Shown one piece after another: positions 14,341 to 24,613 of a DNA stretch of 64,000 bases; the stretch's first letter is position 1; each line of letters opens with the position of its first letter. This stretch comes from Dipteris shenzhenensis. Taxonomy: Eukaryota; Polypodiophyta; Polypodiopsida; Gleicheniales. The notes under the pieces were generated by a model. It had not been told where the DNA came from. It saw nothing but the letters and a program-made list of their open reading frames with translations, and searched no databases. The translations under genes were made by a program, and so were the position numbers. The stretch lies in the NCBI GenBank assembly GCA_047967505.1, contig CM106540.1, one strand, 5' to 3'.

Positions 14341-16215
14341 TGAGATTTCGAGAGTCACGATGAGGACTCTGCAGAATGCTGGGGCCCCCCTCACTTGGTT
14401 GCGAGTGTGGATGCAATCATTGATGGTCTACGTCGACTAGGTGCTTATGAGGACCTTCAGCAGACATTTTAGTCACAGGCAAAGGATGAGGTAGGAGGTT
14501 AAGGCATGGATTGGAGAGCCGTACATTCCCTATTTGAGTGTGATTCTCTCCTCATAGGGCAGCTCTAGATCTACCTTTTTGGGATGGTCAGACAACATCC
14601 CAGTGACCTCATTCAGGATAGCCTTTTCACATATTGCAGTGTACGCACCCCATCATGGCAGCGCATATCTATCCGAGGTATATCACTACCAATGGTGGTC
14701 AGTTGCCTCACAACTACCAAATCCCTCGCTCATTTGCGATGCAACTATATGCTGAGTTCATCCTCGGGCATAGGGAGGACTATCTCAGTGTGTGTTCTGG
14801 ATCAGGAGCTGGACGTGGCAGGATGGGATGCCAGCAGCAGACACCAGCTGTGCGACATCAGCGTGAGGCACTAGAGCTTCATAGGATCCCTGCACCAACA
14901 TTATGATCTATCAGAGGACGACTACATTCGGACATTCATTCTATAGCCATGTCCTTGCATGACATGGTCTCTGCCTTGTCAAGATCTGTATAGGTAGAGA
15001 TCATTGTTCTTGATCTATAAAATTTGCCATGTTTTTTGTTGTTCCAAAGTCACGTTAGAATGATTTTTGCATGTGCACACTATAGATTCCACCTCCCACA
15101 GATGAGCATGACATACATATTGCTGATTTGGAGGCGCAGTTGGTAGAGTCTACCAGCGAGGTTAATCGTTCATCGTCTTTTACTATATTTTGGTGCTGCA
15201 TGAGTTACTCATGTGCCATGCCCCTTTCTCACCTCATGATGTGTGTTTGTTTGGGAGATGGAGACTCGAGTACGACAGCTAGAGGCAGAGCTGCAAGAGT
15301 AGAGGGTCTCGGCATGCATTGCATACCATCGAGCTGAGCGCTATTTGTATCAGTTGAGGCACATCTCACGTGATGAGAGTCACCATAGGATACACCCTAG
15401 TGTGGCCTTATATCCCACCTCTATAGACCTAGCTGTACTCTCTAGGATTCCCACTAGACATCTTATAGACCTAGCTGTACTCTCTAGGATCCCCATGTCT
15501 ACATGCGTCCTTTGCCATGAGGATTTTGATAGCGTAGGATTTTTTGGCCTAGGATGCAGCCACCTCGCCCATCTCCACTGCCTGACCCAACATATGGTTT
15601 CATGGGCATGCTACCCAGTTTGTTTTGCTGATATCAGAGTGCCTCTACCTATCGCAGTCTAGGCATGGATGACCTATACCTTGACATGGCCAGGCTATTG
15701 ACCCCATTGCCCACACGATCTTGACAGAGCATTATAGGGTAGAGGCATAGAGGGACTTGCTTGAGCAGGAGGAATTTGATGTTGTAGTGATTGCCGCATG
15801 TATACCCCGGTAGTTCTCGTATGTAGACTTCATGCTCGATGATGAGGCATGAGCAGAGGAGGCATGATGCATCGAGCAAGAGGCACACCTAGAGATATCC
15901 TTGCAGGATTGGGTGCAACAGAATATTGGGGAGGATATGGACTAGTAGCTCAAAGGTGAGGAGGAGCTTACTCGTGCTAGATTTGAGGCACGAATCCATG
16001 CAAATCAGTGACTTTGGAAGCTCAGGCAGGCATATGTGGAGGATGCAAGGATTGTGGAGAAATAGGTAGTGGCTCAATGTGCTACTGCATCCCATGGAGA
16101 TGCGGCTGGACCTTTTACATAGCAAACAATCGGGCAGCGTGTTGTGCAAGAGCCTCATCAAAGGGTGATTAGAGGCACCTATGTTAAGTTGTTGAATTCC
16201 TCCGATGATAGCTGA
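14341..16215 (+). pseudogene. decayed coding remnant of unknown family
   Basis: The + strand keeps protein-like stretches in shifting frames: 14634-14906 (LYAEFILGHREDYLSV), coding-like segments around 15128-15337, the finger-bearing frame 15345-15662, and a glutamate/arginine-rich stretch from about 15860 to 16215 broken by many stops (for example LQDWVQQNIGEDMD). Intron-like signals may separate some pieces, but I could not build a continuous model. The composition (basic N-terminal part, coiled-coil-like acidic C-terminal part) resembles transposon-associated ORFs of plants, but no diagnostic domain other than the finger is visible. I do not recognise the gene. Confidence 0.4.
15345..15662 (+). 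CDS. orphan RING-H2-like zinc finger frame
   Basis: A 105-codon frame contains STCVLCHEDFDSVGFFGLG followed by CSHLAHLHCL and CYPVC. The ligand spacing is C-x2-C-x13-C-x1-H-x2-H-x2-C-x9-C-x2-C, all eight ligands of a RING-H2 finger. Such fingers normally bind E2 ubiquitin-conjugating enzymes in E3 ligases. Upstream, a 33-base segment is duplicated in frame (SIDLAVLSRIP and LIDLAVLSRIP, DNA about 15420-15497). The frame is probably one exon or fragment of the decayed gene spanning 14.3-16.2 kb. The finger is read directly; its function is inference, and expression is unknown. Confidence 0.5.
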   Translation: MYQLRHISRDESHHRIHPSVALYPTSIDLAVLSRIPTRHLIDLAVLSRIPMSTCVLCHEDFDSVGFFGLGCSHLAHLHCLTQHMVSWACYPVCFADIRVPLPIAV

Positions 16216-16440
16216 TGTAGGTGGCACATACTTTGGCGATCATGTATGTGTACTTTGATGTACATGGCATACTTTGATGACCATGCATGTACTATGGGTT
16301 ATCTACTTTGATGATGTAGTACATACATTGATGATGATGATAGATGACTGTAGATAAAATCTGTGTTGCATGATATGTGATGATTATGGTGGTTATGTTA
16401 TTTTCAGCATGTGATTCTATTGTATCTTTGTTTATCATGA

Positions 16441-16501
<61 letters not shown>

Positions 16502-16971
16502 ATCTTATCTCGCATAAAATGTGAATAATGCAACGGATTTAATTCAAACACCTTAATGGAAAATTTGTGATGAATGATTGAGAAAAGAAGTGGGATTTGG
16601 GGCTAGGCCTTGAATGCATTACATGCCGTGAATTTGCATTGTATAATAGAAGGGATAGAAGAAATACGAACCATCAAAGCACTCATTGTACTGCAAGTAG
16701 TTTCAGGGTGTATATATGCTAAAGGGGAATTAACACCCATCAAGCACCATAGGTAGAGAAGAATATTGTTTTAACTAGGTGTACCACAACATGTATACAT
16801 GCTTTATGAAGTTAAATATTTGAATTTGAAATAAAGGTAATTTATATATATATGTTTGCTCTGAATTGTATTGATGCCATCAGCACTTATGGCACAAGGA
16901 CCACCATGACTACAATGCTCTTAAAATTAAGTTTTGGACAACAAGCTAGATGTTTGGCTTTTGATACACAA
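16216..16971. other. AT-rich spacer with repeats of gatgatgta type
   Basis: Repeated tactttgatga/gtatgtacttt words occur at about 16220-16340, then a CT microsatellite, then AT-rich DNA up to the satellite array. No gene seen. Confidence 0.45.
16446..16499. repeat. (CT)n microsatellite
   Basis: An uninterrupted CT dinucleotide run of about 26 units. Confidence 0.97.
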
Positions 16972-18422
16972 CCTCTGACCTCGCCGTGCCCACATCCAGT
17001 GTCAGATGGGACTCAAAATTTGCAAGAGCATGGAAACCATTGAGTTTAGGACTTGTACAAATTTTGCGCCTGATCGGACACATGGACATGCAAATCCTAA
17101 TGACCCATTCCTTATTTTGCTCCTTCACTGATGCAACGAGGTGCATAGAGTGAAAATCGGCCCTCTGACCTCACGTACCCACATCTGGTATCGGAGGGAA
17201 CTCAAACTTTGCAAGAGCATGCAAACCATAGGGTTTAGGACCTGTGTAAATTTTGAGCCCGATCGGACACATGGACATGCAAATCCCAATGACCCATTCC
17301 TTATTTTGCTCCTTCACTGATGCAAGGAGGTGCATAGGGTGAAAATTTTCCCTCTGACCTCGCCCTGCCCACATCTAGTGTTGGATGGGACTCAAACTTT
17401 GTAGCAGCATGGAAACCATACAATTTAGGACCTGTCAAAGTTTTGAGCCCAATTGGACACATGGACATGCAAATCCTAATCACCCATTCCTTATTTTGCT
17501 CCTTCATTGATGCAACCAGGTGCATAGGGTGAAAATGGGCCCTCTAACCTTGCCATCCCACATCCTGTGTCGGATGCAACTCAAACTTTGCAAGAGCATG
17601 GAAACCATTGGTTTTAGGACCTGTGCAAATTTTGAGCCTGATCGAACACATGGACATGCAAATCCTGATGACCTATTGCTTATTTTGCTCCTTCACAAAT
17701 GCAACAAGGTGCATAGGGTGAAAATAGGGCCTCTGACCTCGCTGTGCCCACATACAGTGTCGGATGGGACTCAAACTTTGCAAGAGCATGGAAACCATAG
17801 GTTTTATGACTTGTGCAAATTTTGAGCCCACGATCGGACACATGGACATGCAAATCCCAATGACCCATTCCTTATTTTGCTCCTTCACTGAGGCAATGAG
17901 GTGCATATGGTGAAAATGGGCCCTTTGACCTCGTCGTGCCCACATCTGGTGTCAGATAAGACTCAAACTTTGCAAGAGCATGGAAACCATTGGGTTTAGG
18001 ACCTGTGCAAATTTTGAGCTCGATCGAACACATGGACATGCAAATCCTAGTGACCAATTCCTTATTTTGCTCCTTGAATGATGAAACGAGGTGCATAGGG
18101 TGAAAATGGGCCCTTTGACTCACTGTACCCACATACAGTGTCAGAGGGGACTCAAACTTTGCAAGAGAATGGAAACCATGGGTTTTAGGAACTGTGCAGA
18201 TTTTGGGCCCGATCGGACACATGGACATGCAAATCCTAATGACCCATTCCATATTTTGCTCCTCCACGAATGCGAGGTGCATAGGGTGAAAATGGGCCCT
18301 CTGACCTCGCCATGCCCACATACGGTGTCGGATGGGACGCAAACTTTGTAGGAGAATGGAACCCATTGGTTTTAGGACTTGTGCAAATTTTGAGCCCGAT
18401 TGGACACATGGACATGCAAATC
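16972..18422. repeat. 189-190-bp tandem repeat array, left (direct) copy
   Basis: The word atggacatgc recurs at 17082, 17271, 17461, 17650, 17842, 18032, 18221 and 18408, giving spacings of 189, 190, 189, 192, 190, 189 and 187. The array is therefore about 7.7 units long. Other conserved unit words are gcaagagcatggaaacca, attttgagcccgatcgg and ccttattttgctcc. A unit of 189 equals 63 codons, so long repetitive open frames appear (for example on - at 17872-18432) without implying a protein. The same unit recurs inverted at 19667-20209. Confidence 0.95.
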
Positions 18423-19666
18423 CTTTACACAATTTAGTATTCCTTTATTGCACGATACGTGTACAATAACCACTTAAATCACCAAAACACGATATGCCAT
18501 TGGAACATAACTAATAATAAACACTTGTAGATGATAAAACGAGGAATGAAATGAAGGAGGCAATGCGGATCATGATTAAAATAGAGTCAAATACAAGATG
18601 TGCAGGACACTGTATAAAACCAATCATGTCGTATACAGTGAAATGCATAAAAAAAGTCCATGCAAAATACAATGGTGTGCTCACAACGTGAGACTATAGA
18701 TGTCCAATACAATGACATGTAATAAACTAGCAACCCCCAATACAATGATATATCCTAAACTACTCCTCAGGATCCACTCTCATGCCAATAGTCGCAAGTA
18801 TGCTCTCGTGATCCTCAAGAGCAAGGTGCCATCAAGGAGTGGATGTCATCTTGCGGCTGTGAACATGAGTCAACTAAACCCTAATTGCAACAACAAGATG
18901 GGAATACATGTACGCCTCACATCTACCATGTACTCCTGATACTCGAAGAAGCATGGCCATGTACACCTCACGTCTCACGGTGCCATCTATAGAACCAATA
19001 AAACTGCTTGGCAGACTTGAACTGACCACCACAACTGTCAGAGCAAACCTAGCGCCACTACCATGTCACACCCCGATCCCTCAAGAAACTATCATGGAGA
19101 CCGAAACAATGCTGCACAAAATGGGCATCGTGCGAGTGATCATCACTAATGTAGAAGTGATACTCCTACACAATAATTGTTTGGATGTGCTACTAGGCAC
19201 TTTTGACTCTATGCATAGACAGAAATCATAGAGTCTTTGGTGATCCTACTTTTCCATCTTTGGTTTTTTTCAGAAGATCTCTACAATAATCATTTTATGA
19301 TTGCTTTCAGACTCATTTGATTGATCCTGATGTATATGTGGTTTATACTGAGATTTTTGGTTTAGTAGAGTTACTCCACTTTTGGAGTACCTTTGAATGT
19401 AATTATTTCACAGCAATAAAATATTTCTTCTCACTAAAAGAAAGTGTGGTTCCAGAAGAGGATATTGTTGGTTTGCTCTCCACTTCTCAACCAGTTGTGA
19501 TACCTCAGGGCCGGGTTCCGGATCTTGAGGTTGATATGCAGACCTGATTTCAAATCTCCCTCCACTGTACATAACCTATAAATATGATGTCAGAACTCAT
19601 ATGTTTGACAATTAATGTACAGGGTTTGTGTGATGCTTTTAAATGGAAGACACTCTGGGGTATCTC
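18423..19666. other. loop between the inverted satellite arrays
   Basis: About 1.24 kb of non-satellite DNA. It holds unrecognised open frames on + (18700-18939, 18908-19231, 19317-19547). The last begins after a tgattgctttcag sequence that would serve as a splice acceptor and encodes a protein-like stretch (including SLKESVVPEEDIVGLLST). It might be a captured exon. No known domain seen. Confidence 0.4.
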
Positions 19667-20209
19667 ATTTGCATGTCCATATGTCCGATCGGGCTCAAAA
19701 TTTGTACAGGTCCTAAACCCAATGGTTTCCATGCTCTTGCAAATTTTGAGTCCCATCTGACATCGGATGTGGGCATGGCAATGTCAGAGGGCCCATTTTT
19801 ACCCTATGCACCTCGTTGCATCAGTGAAGGAGCAAAATAAGGAATGGGTCATTAGGATTTGCATGTCCATGTGTCTGATCGGCCTCAAAATTTGCACAAG
19901 TTCTAAACCCAATGGTTTCCATGCTCTTACAATGTTTGAGTCCCATTTGACACTGTATGTGGGCACGGCAAGGTCAGAGGTCCCATTTTCACACTATGCA
20001 CCTCGTCGCATCTGTGAAAGAGCAAAATATGGAATGGTCATTAGGATTTGCATGTCAATGTGTCTGATCGGGCTCAAAATTTGCACAGGCCCTAAACCCA
20101 AGGGTTTCCAAGCTCTTGCAAAGTTTGAGTCCCATCTGACACCGTATGTGGGCACGACGAGGTCAGAGGGCCCATTTTCCCCCTACACACCTTGTTGCAT
20201 TTGTGAAGG
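19667..20209. repeat. 189-190-bp tandem repeat array, right (inverted) copy
   Basis: The complement word gcatgtccat (one copy reads gcatgtcaat) occurs at 19671, 19861 and 20050, spacing 190 and 189. About 2.9 units of the same repeat as 16972-18422 lie in the opposite orientation. Confidence 0.93.
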
Positions 20210-20239
20210 TGATACAGGTAGATCCTCAACTCACACATG

Positions 20240-22643
20240 AATAACCAATTGATCTAGAATTGCCATTCTTTATGGCTGACCTCGAGTGGGATACTTAACC
20301 TGAAGAAGATACCCATACCAATGATGACTCAAATTTTCCTTGGGACTTTAAAATCGAGGCTGAGAATGCTAAAATTGAAGATCAAGTCTTTAACAATGAC
20401 TTAGCCAATCTGCATGCCCTAATGGCAGTCAAGCTTCCAAAAATTGAACCTCCAAAGTTGAATAACAACAGAAGATCCCGCAAGAAAGCTGAAGGAGGAA
20501 ATTGCCAAAAAGCCACAGCCAAACACTTCAATGAATTTGAATGAGTCCAAACAAGGATCTTCAAATTATATCTTGCAAAGCTAGCTCCCTCAAATTCTAA
20601 GCCACCTCGTCTTGAATGGTCCCTTGAGGGGCTGGAAGGAGTATGCGCAGCAAATGAACCCTTACTTGGGAACACCTTACCATTGGAAAAGTTATCCCAC
20701 AATTCCCAATGTAAGAAGTTTCAAAAGTATAAGCCACATGTGTGGATGAAGATCATCAAGAGACTTTAGAAAAAGAAAGTCACTAAGAGCTTAACAAATT
20801 GGTCAATGATACTATGCCACTTAATATGCATAGCACATGTTAGGCTAGTTCAACACCATCAAAGGCTGACCTTTGAGAAGTGCCGGAGTACTTCAAGAAT
20901 TACACAAGTGGCAATGTCCCCATAGCAATGCCAAGGCCACTAAGAGAATCTAAAGTTCAAGAAATCGATAGCATTGAAGAAACTCCAATCTATGAGGGAC
21001 CGCGGTAAAAATGCGAACAATAAACCTCGCCCTTGAAGGGGAGGAAGAAAATTTGGTTTTCATTGGGAAACAGCTTCGATAGGAAGATGAAACCAAACTC
21101 AAAGCACTCCTAATGGAGTACCATGACTGCCTCACATCGTCATACAAAGAGATGAGAGGAATTTCACTAGATGTGTAGTACACACGATACTTATAAGGGA
21201 AGGTGCCCACCCTAAGGTATGTAGACCTTATCGAACAAATCCTAAGTATGGCATCTTGGTTACGACGAGTTGGAAAAACTCTTAGATGCCAGATTCATCT
21301 ATGAGATAGGGCACACTGATTGGGTTTCACCCATCGTCATCATGCACCTAAATGCAACAAGAAGCTTAGAATATGCATAAACTTAAAGAATGTGAATGCT
21401 GCCACAATTAGGGATCACTATCCCCTACCCTTAACAGAAATAGTGTTGGAAAACTTGGCAAGCTCTGAGATATATAGCTTCTTGGATGGCTTCAGTGGCT
21501 ACAACCAAGTGCAAATTGCTCCTAAAGACCAATAAAAAATAGCATTTGCTACAGATTGGGTATTTTTGCCTATAGAGTCATGCCATTCAGCCTTTGTAAT
21601 GCCCCGGCCACATTCTAGTGAGTCATGTTCACAGCTTTCAAGTCATTTCTGAATAAGTTTTTACAGGTGTTCTTGGATGATTTGTGCATCCACTCGAACA
21701 AAAAAGACCACTTCAAATGTCTTGAAATAGTACTAATCAAATGCAGGGAGTATGGCATCTCCCTAAATCCAACAAAATGCCAGTTCATGGTCACCCATGG
21801 AGTTGTTTTAGGACACATTGTTTCTCAACATGGGATTGCAACTGACATGGACAAAATTAAAATCATCATGGAATTGCCTCCTCCTACAAATTCAAAAGGT
21901 CTACAGGTTTTTACGGGAATGCCGGCTATTATAGAAGATTTATCTTGTAGTATGCCATGGGCAAAATGAAAATCATCATGGAATTGCCTCCTCCTACAAA
22001 TTTAAAAGTTCTACAGGTCTTTATGGGACATGCCAGCTATTATAGAAGATTTATCTTGCAGTATGCCATGATAGCCAGACCACTTTACAAATTATTAGTG
22101 GAATTCTTATGGGCAGAAGAATGCGACCAAGCCTTTGAGCTTTTAAAGTGGCGCCTAATTATAGCACCCATCCTTATATCTCCCAATTGGGATATTGATT
22201 TTCATGTTCATGCTGATGGATCCAAGTATGCAATTGGGAGTGTGCTTTGTCAACCTGGTGAACATAAGAAAGACTACCCATTCTACTTCACCAGTCAACA
22301 ACTCAATGATGCAAAGATCAACTATACCACCACAGAAAGAGAAGCCCTAGCAATGGTGTACAGTGTTAAGAAATTTTGGCACTATCTATTGGCAAATGAT
22401 TTTGTCTTCTACACCGACCATCAAGCATTGCTTTATCTTGTGAACCATCCGTGTACAATAGGAAGAATAACCAAATGGCTCCTCTTGCTTCAAGAATTCA
22501 ACTTCAAAATAGTGGTCTGCAAAGGTGCCCAACACTACATTGCTGATCACATGTCTCGTGTCAAGTCGGGAGAAGAAGCCACTAGAGTCGAAGATGACTT
22601 GCCAGATGCCACACTATTATGCGACATGAAATCTGGAGCTTGA
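20240..22643 (+). pseudogene. Ty3-gypsy pol remnant: RT and RNase H
   Basis: A + strand remnant of a Ty3-gypsy polyprotein. From 20240 to about 21000 there is a degenerate pre-RT part with several stops. From about 21000 the linker (EEENLVFIGKQLR) leads to RT: RICINLKNVNAATIRDHYPL, SFLDGFSGYNQVQIAP, the active-site block QVFLDDLCIHS (FLDD retained), GISLNPTKCQF and LGHIVSQHGI. RNase H follows in the open frame 21957-22643: HVHADGSKYAIGSVLCQPGE, YTTTEREALAMVYSVKKFWH, YTDHQALLYLVNHP, and the tail GAQHYIADHMSRV. Stops and a frameshift separate the pieces, no integrase follows, and no LTR pair is visible. An internal 110-base tandem duplication interrupts the thumb region. Inactive. Confidence 0.88.
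21853..22072. repeat. 110-bp tandem duplication inside the gypsy RT
   Basis: aatcatcatggaattgcctc occurs at 21861 and again at 21971. The flanking 100 bases on each copy match with scattered differences, covering the connection segment from ELPPPTN to the end of the LQYAM-like block. Family members have this segment once, so the second copy is a local duplication that breaks the frame. Confidence 0.9.
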
Positions 22644-22930
22644 TAGAGACACTGGCTAGGTCATTCCTTGCCACCAGTCTCTTGTAAACAATTGGAGGGG
22701 TGTTGATGGAGAGGGTGTGTAACATATGCAATGTGGTGGTACGGAGAGTCATCGAAGGGGAGGCAGTGGAATTCTGAAACGCAGGGGGCAATGGTCGTCT
22801 GAGTCACAGGGGAGGTAGGGAATAGTTGGCCCAAAGGGATGTGATAGTACAATATAGGGGAGACGGTAGGCCCCTAATGGTACTGGGGATGTGATAGTCT
22901 TTTGGGAGACGGCAGGCCCCTGCCTCATGC
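22644..22930. other. segment between the gypsy and LINE remnants
   Basis: It begins after the gypsy stop. A purine stretch followed by TGTTGATGGAG near 22690-22705 could be a PPT and LTR start, but no partner LTR was found. Otherwise unassigned. Confidence 0.3.
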
Positions 22931-24280
22931 TGCTTTGGCAAGATTCCAAAGAAAAGGGTTTCCTCGACCCTCAGATCAACATAATCAAGCTGATCCCTAA
23001 ATTAAAAAACTAGAGACCTTTGACTATGCTGAACAGCAGCTACAAAATCTTTGCAAAGGCTCTAGCTATCAGAATCAAGACCAAGATGCAAACTTGAATC
23101 AAGGAAGAGCAAAAGGGATTTATTCAAGGGTGACACATCTTGGAAGCCATCCTCACACTGTGGGAAGGTCTTGAACAGTTCATTATGTGGAAATTCTATT
23201 GTGTCAAGCTAGAAGCAAAGTGGAAGTAAATGGCAAATCAACTCAACCCTTCGTGCTTAGAAGATCCATCAGACAAGACTGCCTGCTAGCCCCCCTCCTT
23301 TTCGCCATTGTCGCAGATGCCCTAGGTTGGCTCATCAAAAAAGTAGACAAGGGCACAGTGAAAGGCATCCAGTGGAAGGAGATAGATAGATTGTGTGTCA
23401 GCAATTCACTGATGACACAATCTAACACCCCACAATGACGAAGAACTAGTGAAGCTTACGTTCGAATGTCTAAACACCTCTTGCACAGCGCGGGGCTCCA
23501 GGATCAATCATGAAAAAAGGGTGTAAGGAAATTAGAAAGGGAGAAGTCTTCAGTTCTTCAACCGATGCTGGCTAGAAGAAAATTCGTCCTAAACCACTAC
23601 ATTTACCCTTCTATTATTTACTATATCTCTTGATGGTTCTCGACTAAGAAGTTCCTGAGACAAATCAACAGATTATTCAGAACCTTTCTATGGGGAGGAG
23701 ATGAAGTCAATAATAAGGTCCCTAAGGTTAATTGGCAAACCTATACCAAGCCGAAAGCAGTTGGGCTAGGAATAGCAAATGTGGAAACATCAAATTTATG
23801 GGACAATGGATAATAAAAGCAGTGCAAAACCCGGACAAAATATGGGCTTACTTAATCCTTAGGAACATAAGTAAGGTAAAGATTAATAGGTGTAAGCACT
23901 GGAAACATCTCCCGATGGGGTCTGCCCTGTATGGGAAAGCTGCTCTGTGAAGGGCTTAGACCTTTGGAAAGGCATGTGGACAACCTGGAAATAGATGATG
24001 AAATCAAAAGTGCATGTCTTAACAGATTTGACTTGTGGGACAGAGATTCGATTGCATGGATGGGGTTCATATCTAAGCTCTTCTCGATCTCCATTTTTGT
24101 TGAAGGGTAGGAAGAGATTGGCTGAGAGCAGACACAGAAAGAGTATGGGCCGAGGTTCGAAAGACAGGGAAATTCCAAAGAAAGAGACCTCTTATGGCTC
24201 ATTATACACAAGGGAGTCTGGACTACGAAACACAATTGGTCAAGATGCAGTAGGATTATGCATGCCTACTACTGGGTGAT
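22931..24280 (+). pseudogene. LINE reverse transcriptase remnant, + strand
   Basis: A degenerate non-LTR RT on +. Readable pieces in shifting frames are an ARIKTKMQ-like stretch and KEEQKGFIQG (RT domain 1-2 region), then RQDCLLAPLLFAIVADALGW (the RQGCPLSPLLF motif of LINE RTs), and further on FLRQINRLFRTFLWGGDEVN and KAVGLGIANVE, the C-terminal FLWGG and GGLGI blocks. The catalytic FADD region is present only as LCVSNSLMTQ in the wrong frame (other frame: QQFTDDT). Frameshifts and stops make it non-functional. The 5' part (endonuclease) is absent, as in 5'-truncated LINE copies. Confidence 0.75.
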
Positions 24281-24613
24281 TGGAATATCATGCGCAGCTC
24301 CATTCTTTGGGCCCTAAAGTCTTCGGTAATGTTGTGATCAGTATAACAAAATTGTAACGAATGTATGTGTGATTACAGGAAAGAGGAGCAAACCGTGAAA
24401 AGATTTCACGACTTCGAAGGGCGATTGTTGCAAAGAATGATGGAAGAAAATGAGAGTAGAAAAATCTGGATCATCGAAGACTCTGTTATTCCTAGCTTTC
24501 CAGAGAGTCCAGAGTGCTTAGTAGCGAACCCAGGTAAAGAACAAATCAAAGTTTGGCCGTTTAGGATATATCCCAAACAACCAAAAATACTTGCCAAATA
24601 TAGCCTGAGAGAA

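Larger units (their letters stand above)
16972..20209. mobile_element. possible foldback-like element: inverted satellite arrays around a loop
   Basis: The left array (about 7.7 units) and right array (about 2.9 units) of the same repeat are inverted relative to each other and enclose 18423-19666. Both inner edges break at the same unit word (atggacatgcaaat on the left, its complement on the right). TGATACA occurs just outside both edges (16962-16968 and 20210-20216) and could be a 7-base target duplication. The outer termini of the two arrays are not at the same unit position, which argues against simple terminal inverted repeats. An inversion within a satellite is the alternative. Confidence 0.4.

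Noticed and set aside
16972-18422. CRISPR-like array of regularly spaced repeats
   Set aside because: The units are contiguous 189-190-base tandem repeats with no unique spacers, in a plant nuclear context.
17872-18432. 186-residue repeat protein on the - strand
   Set aside because: The frame stays open only because the satellite unit is close to 189 bases. Similar frames occur in both orientations and there is no gene structure.
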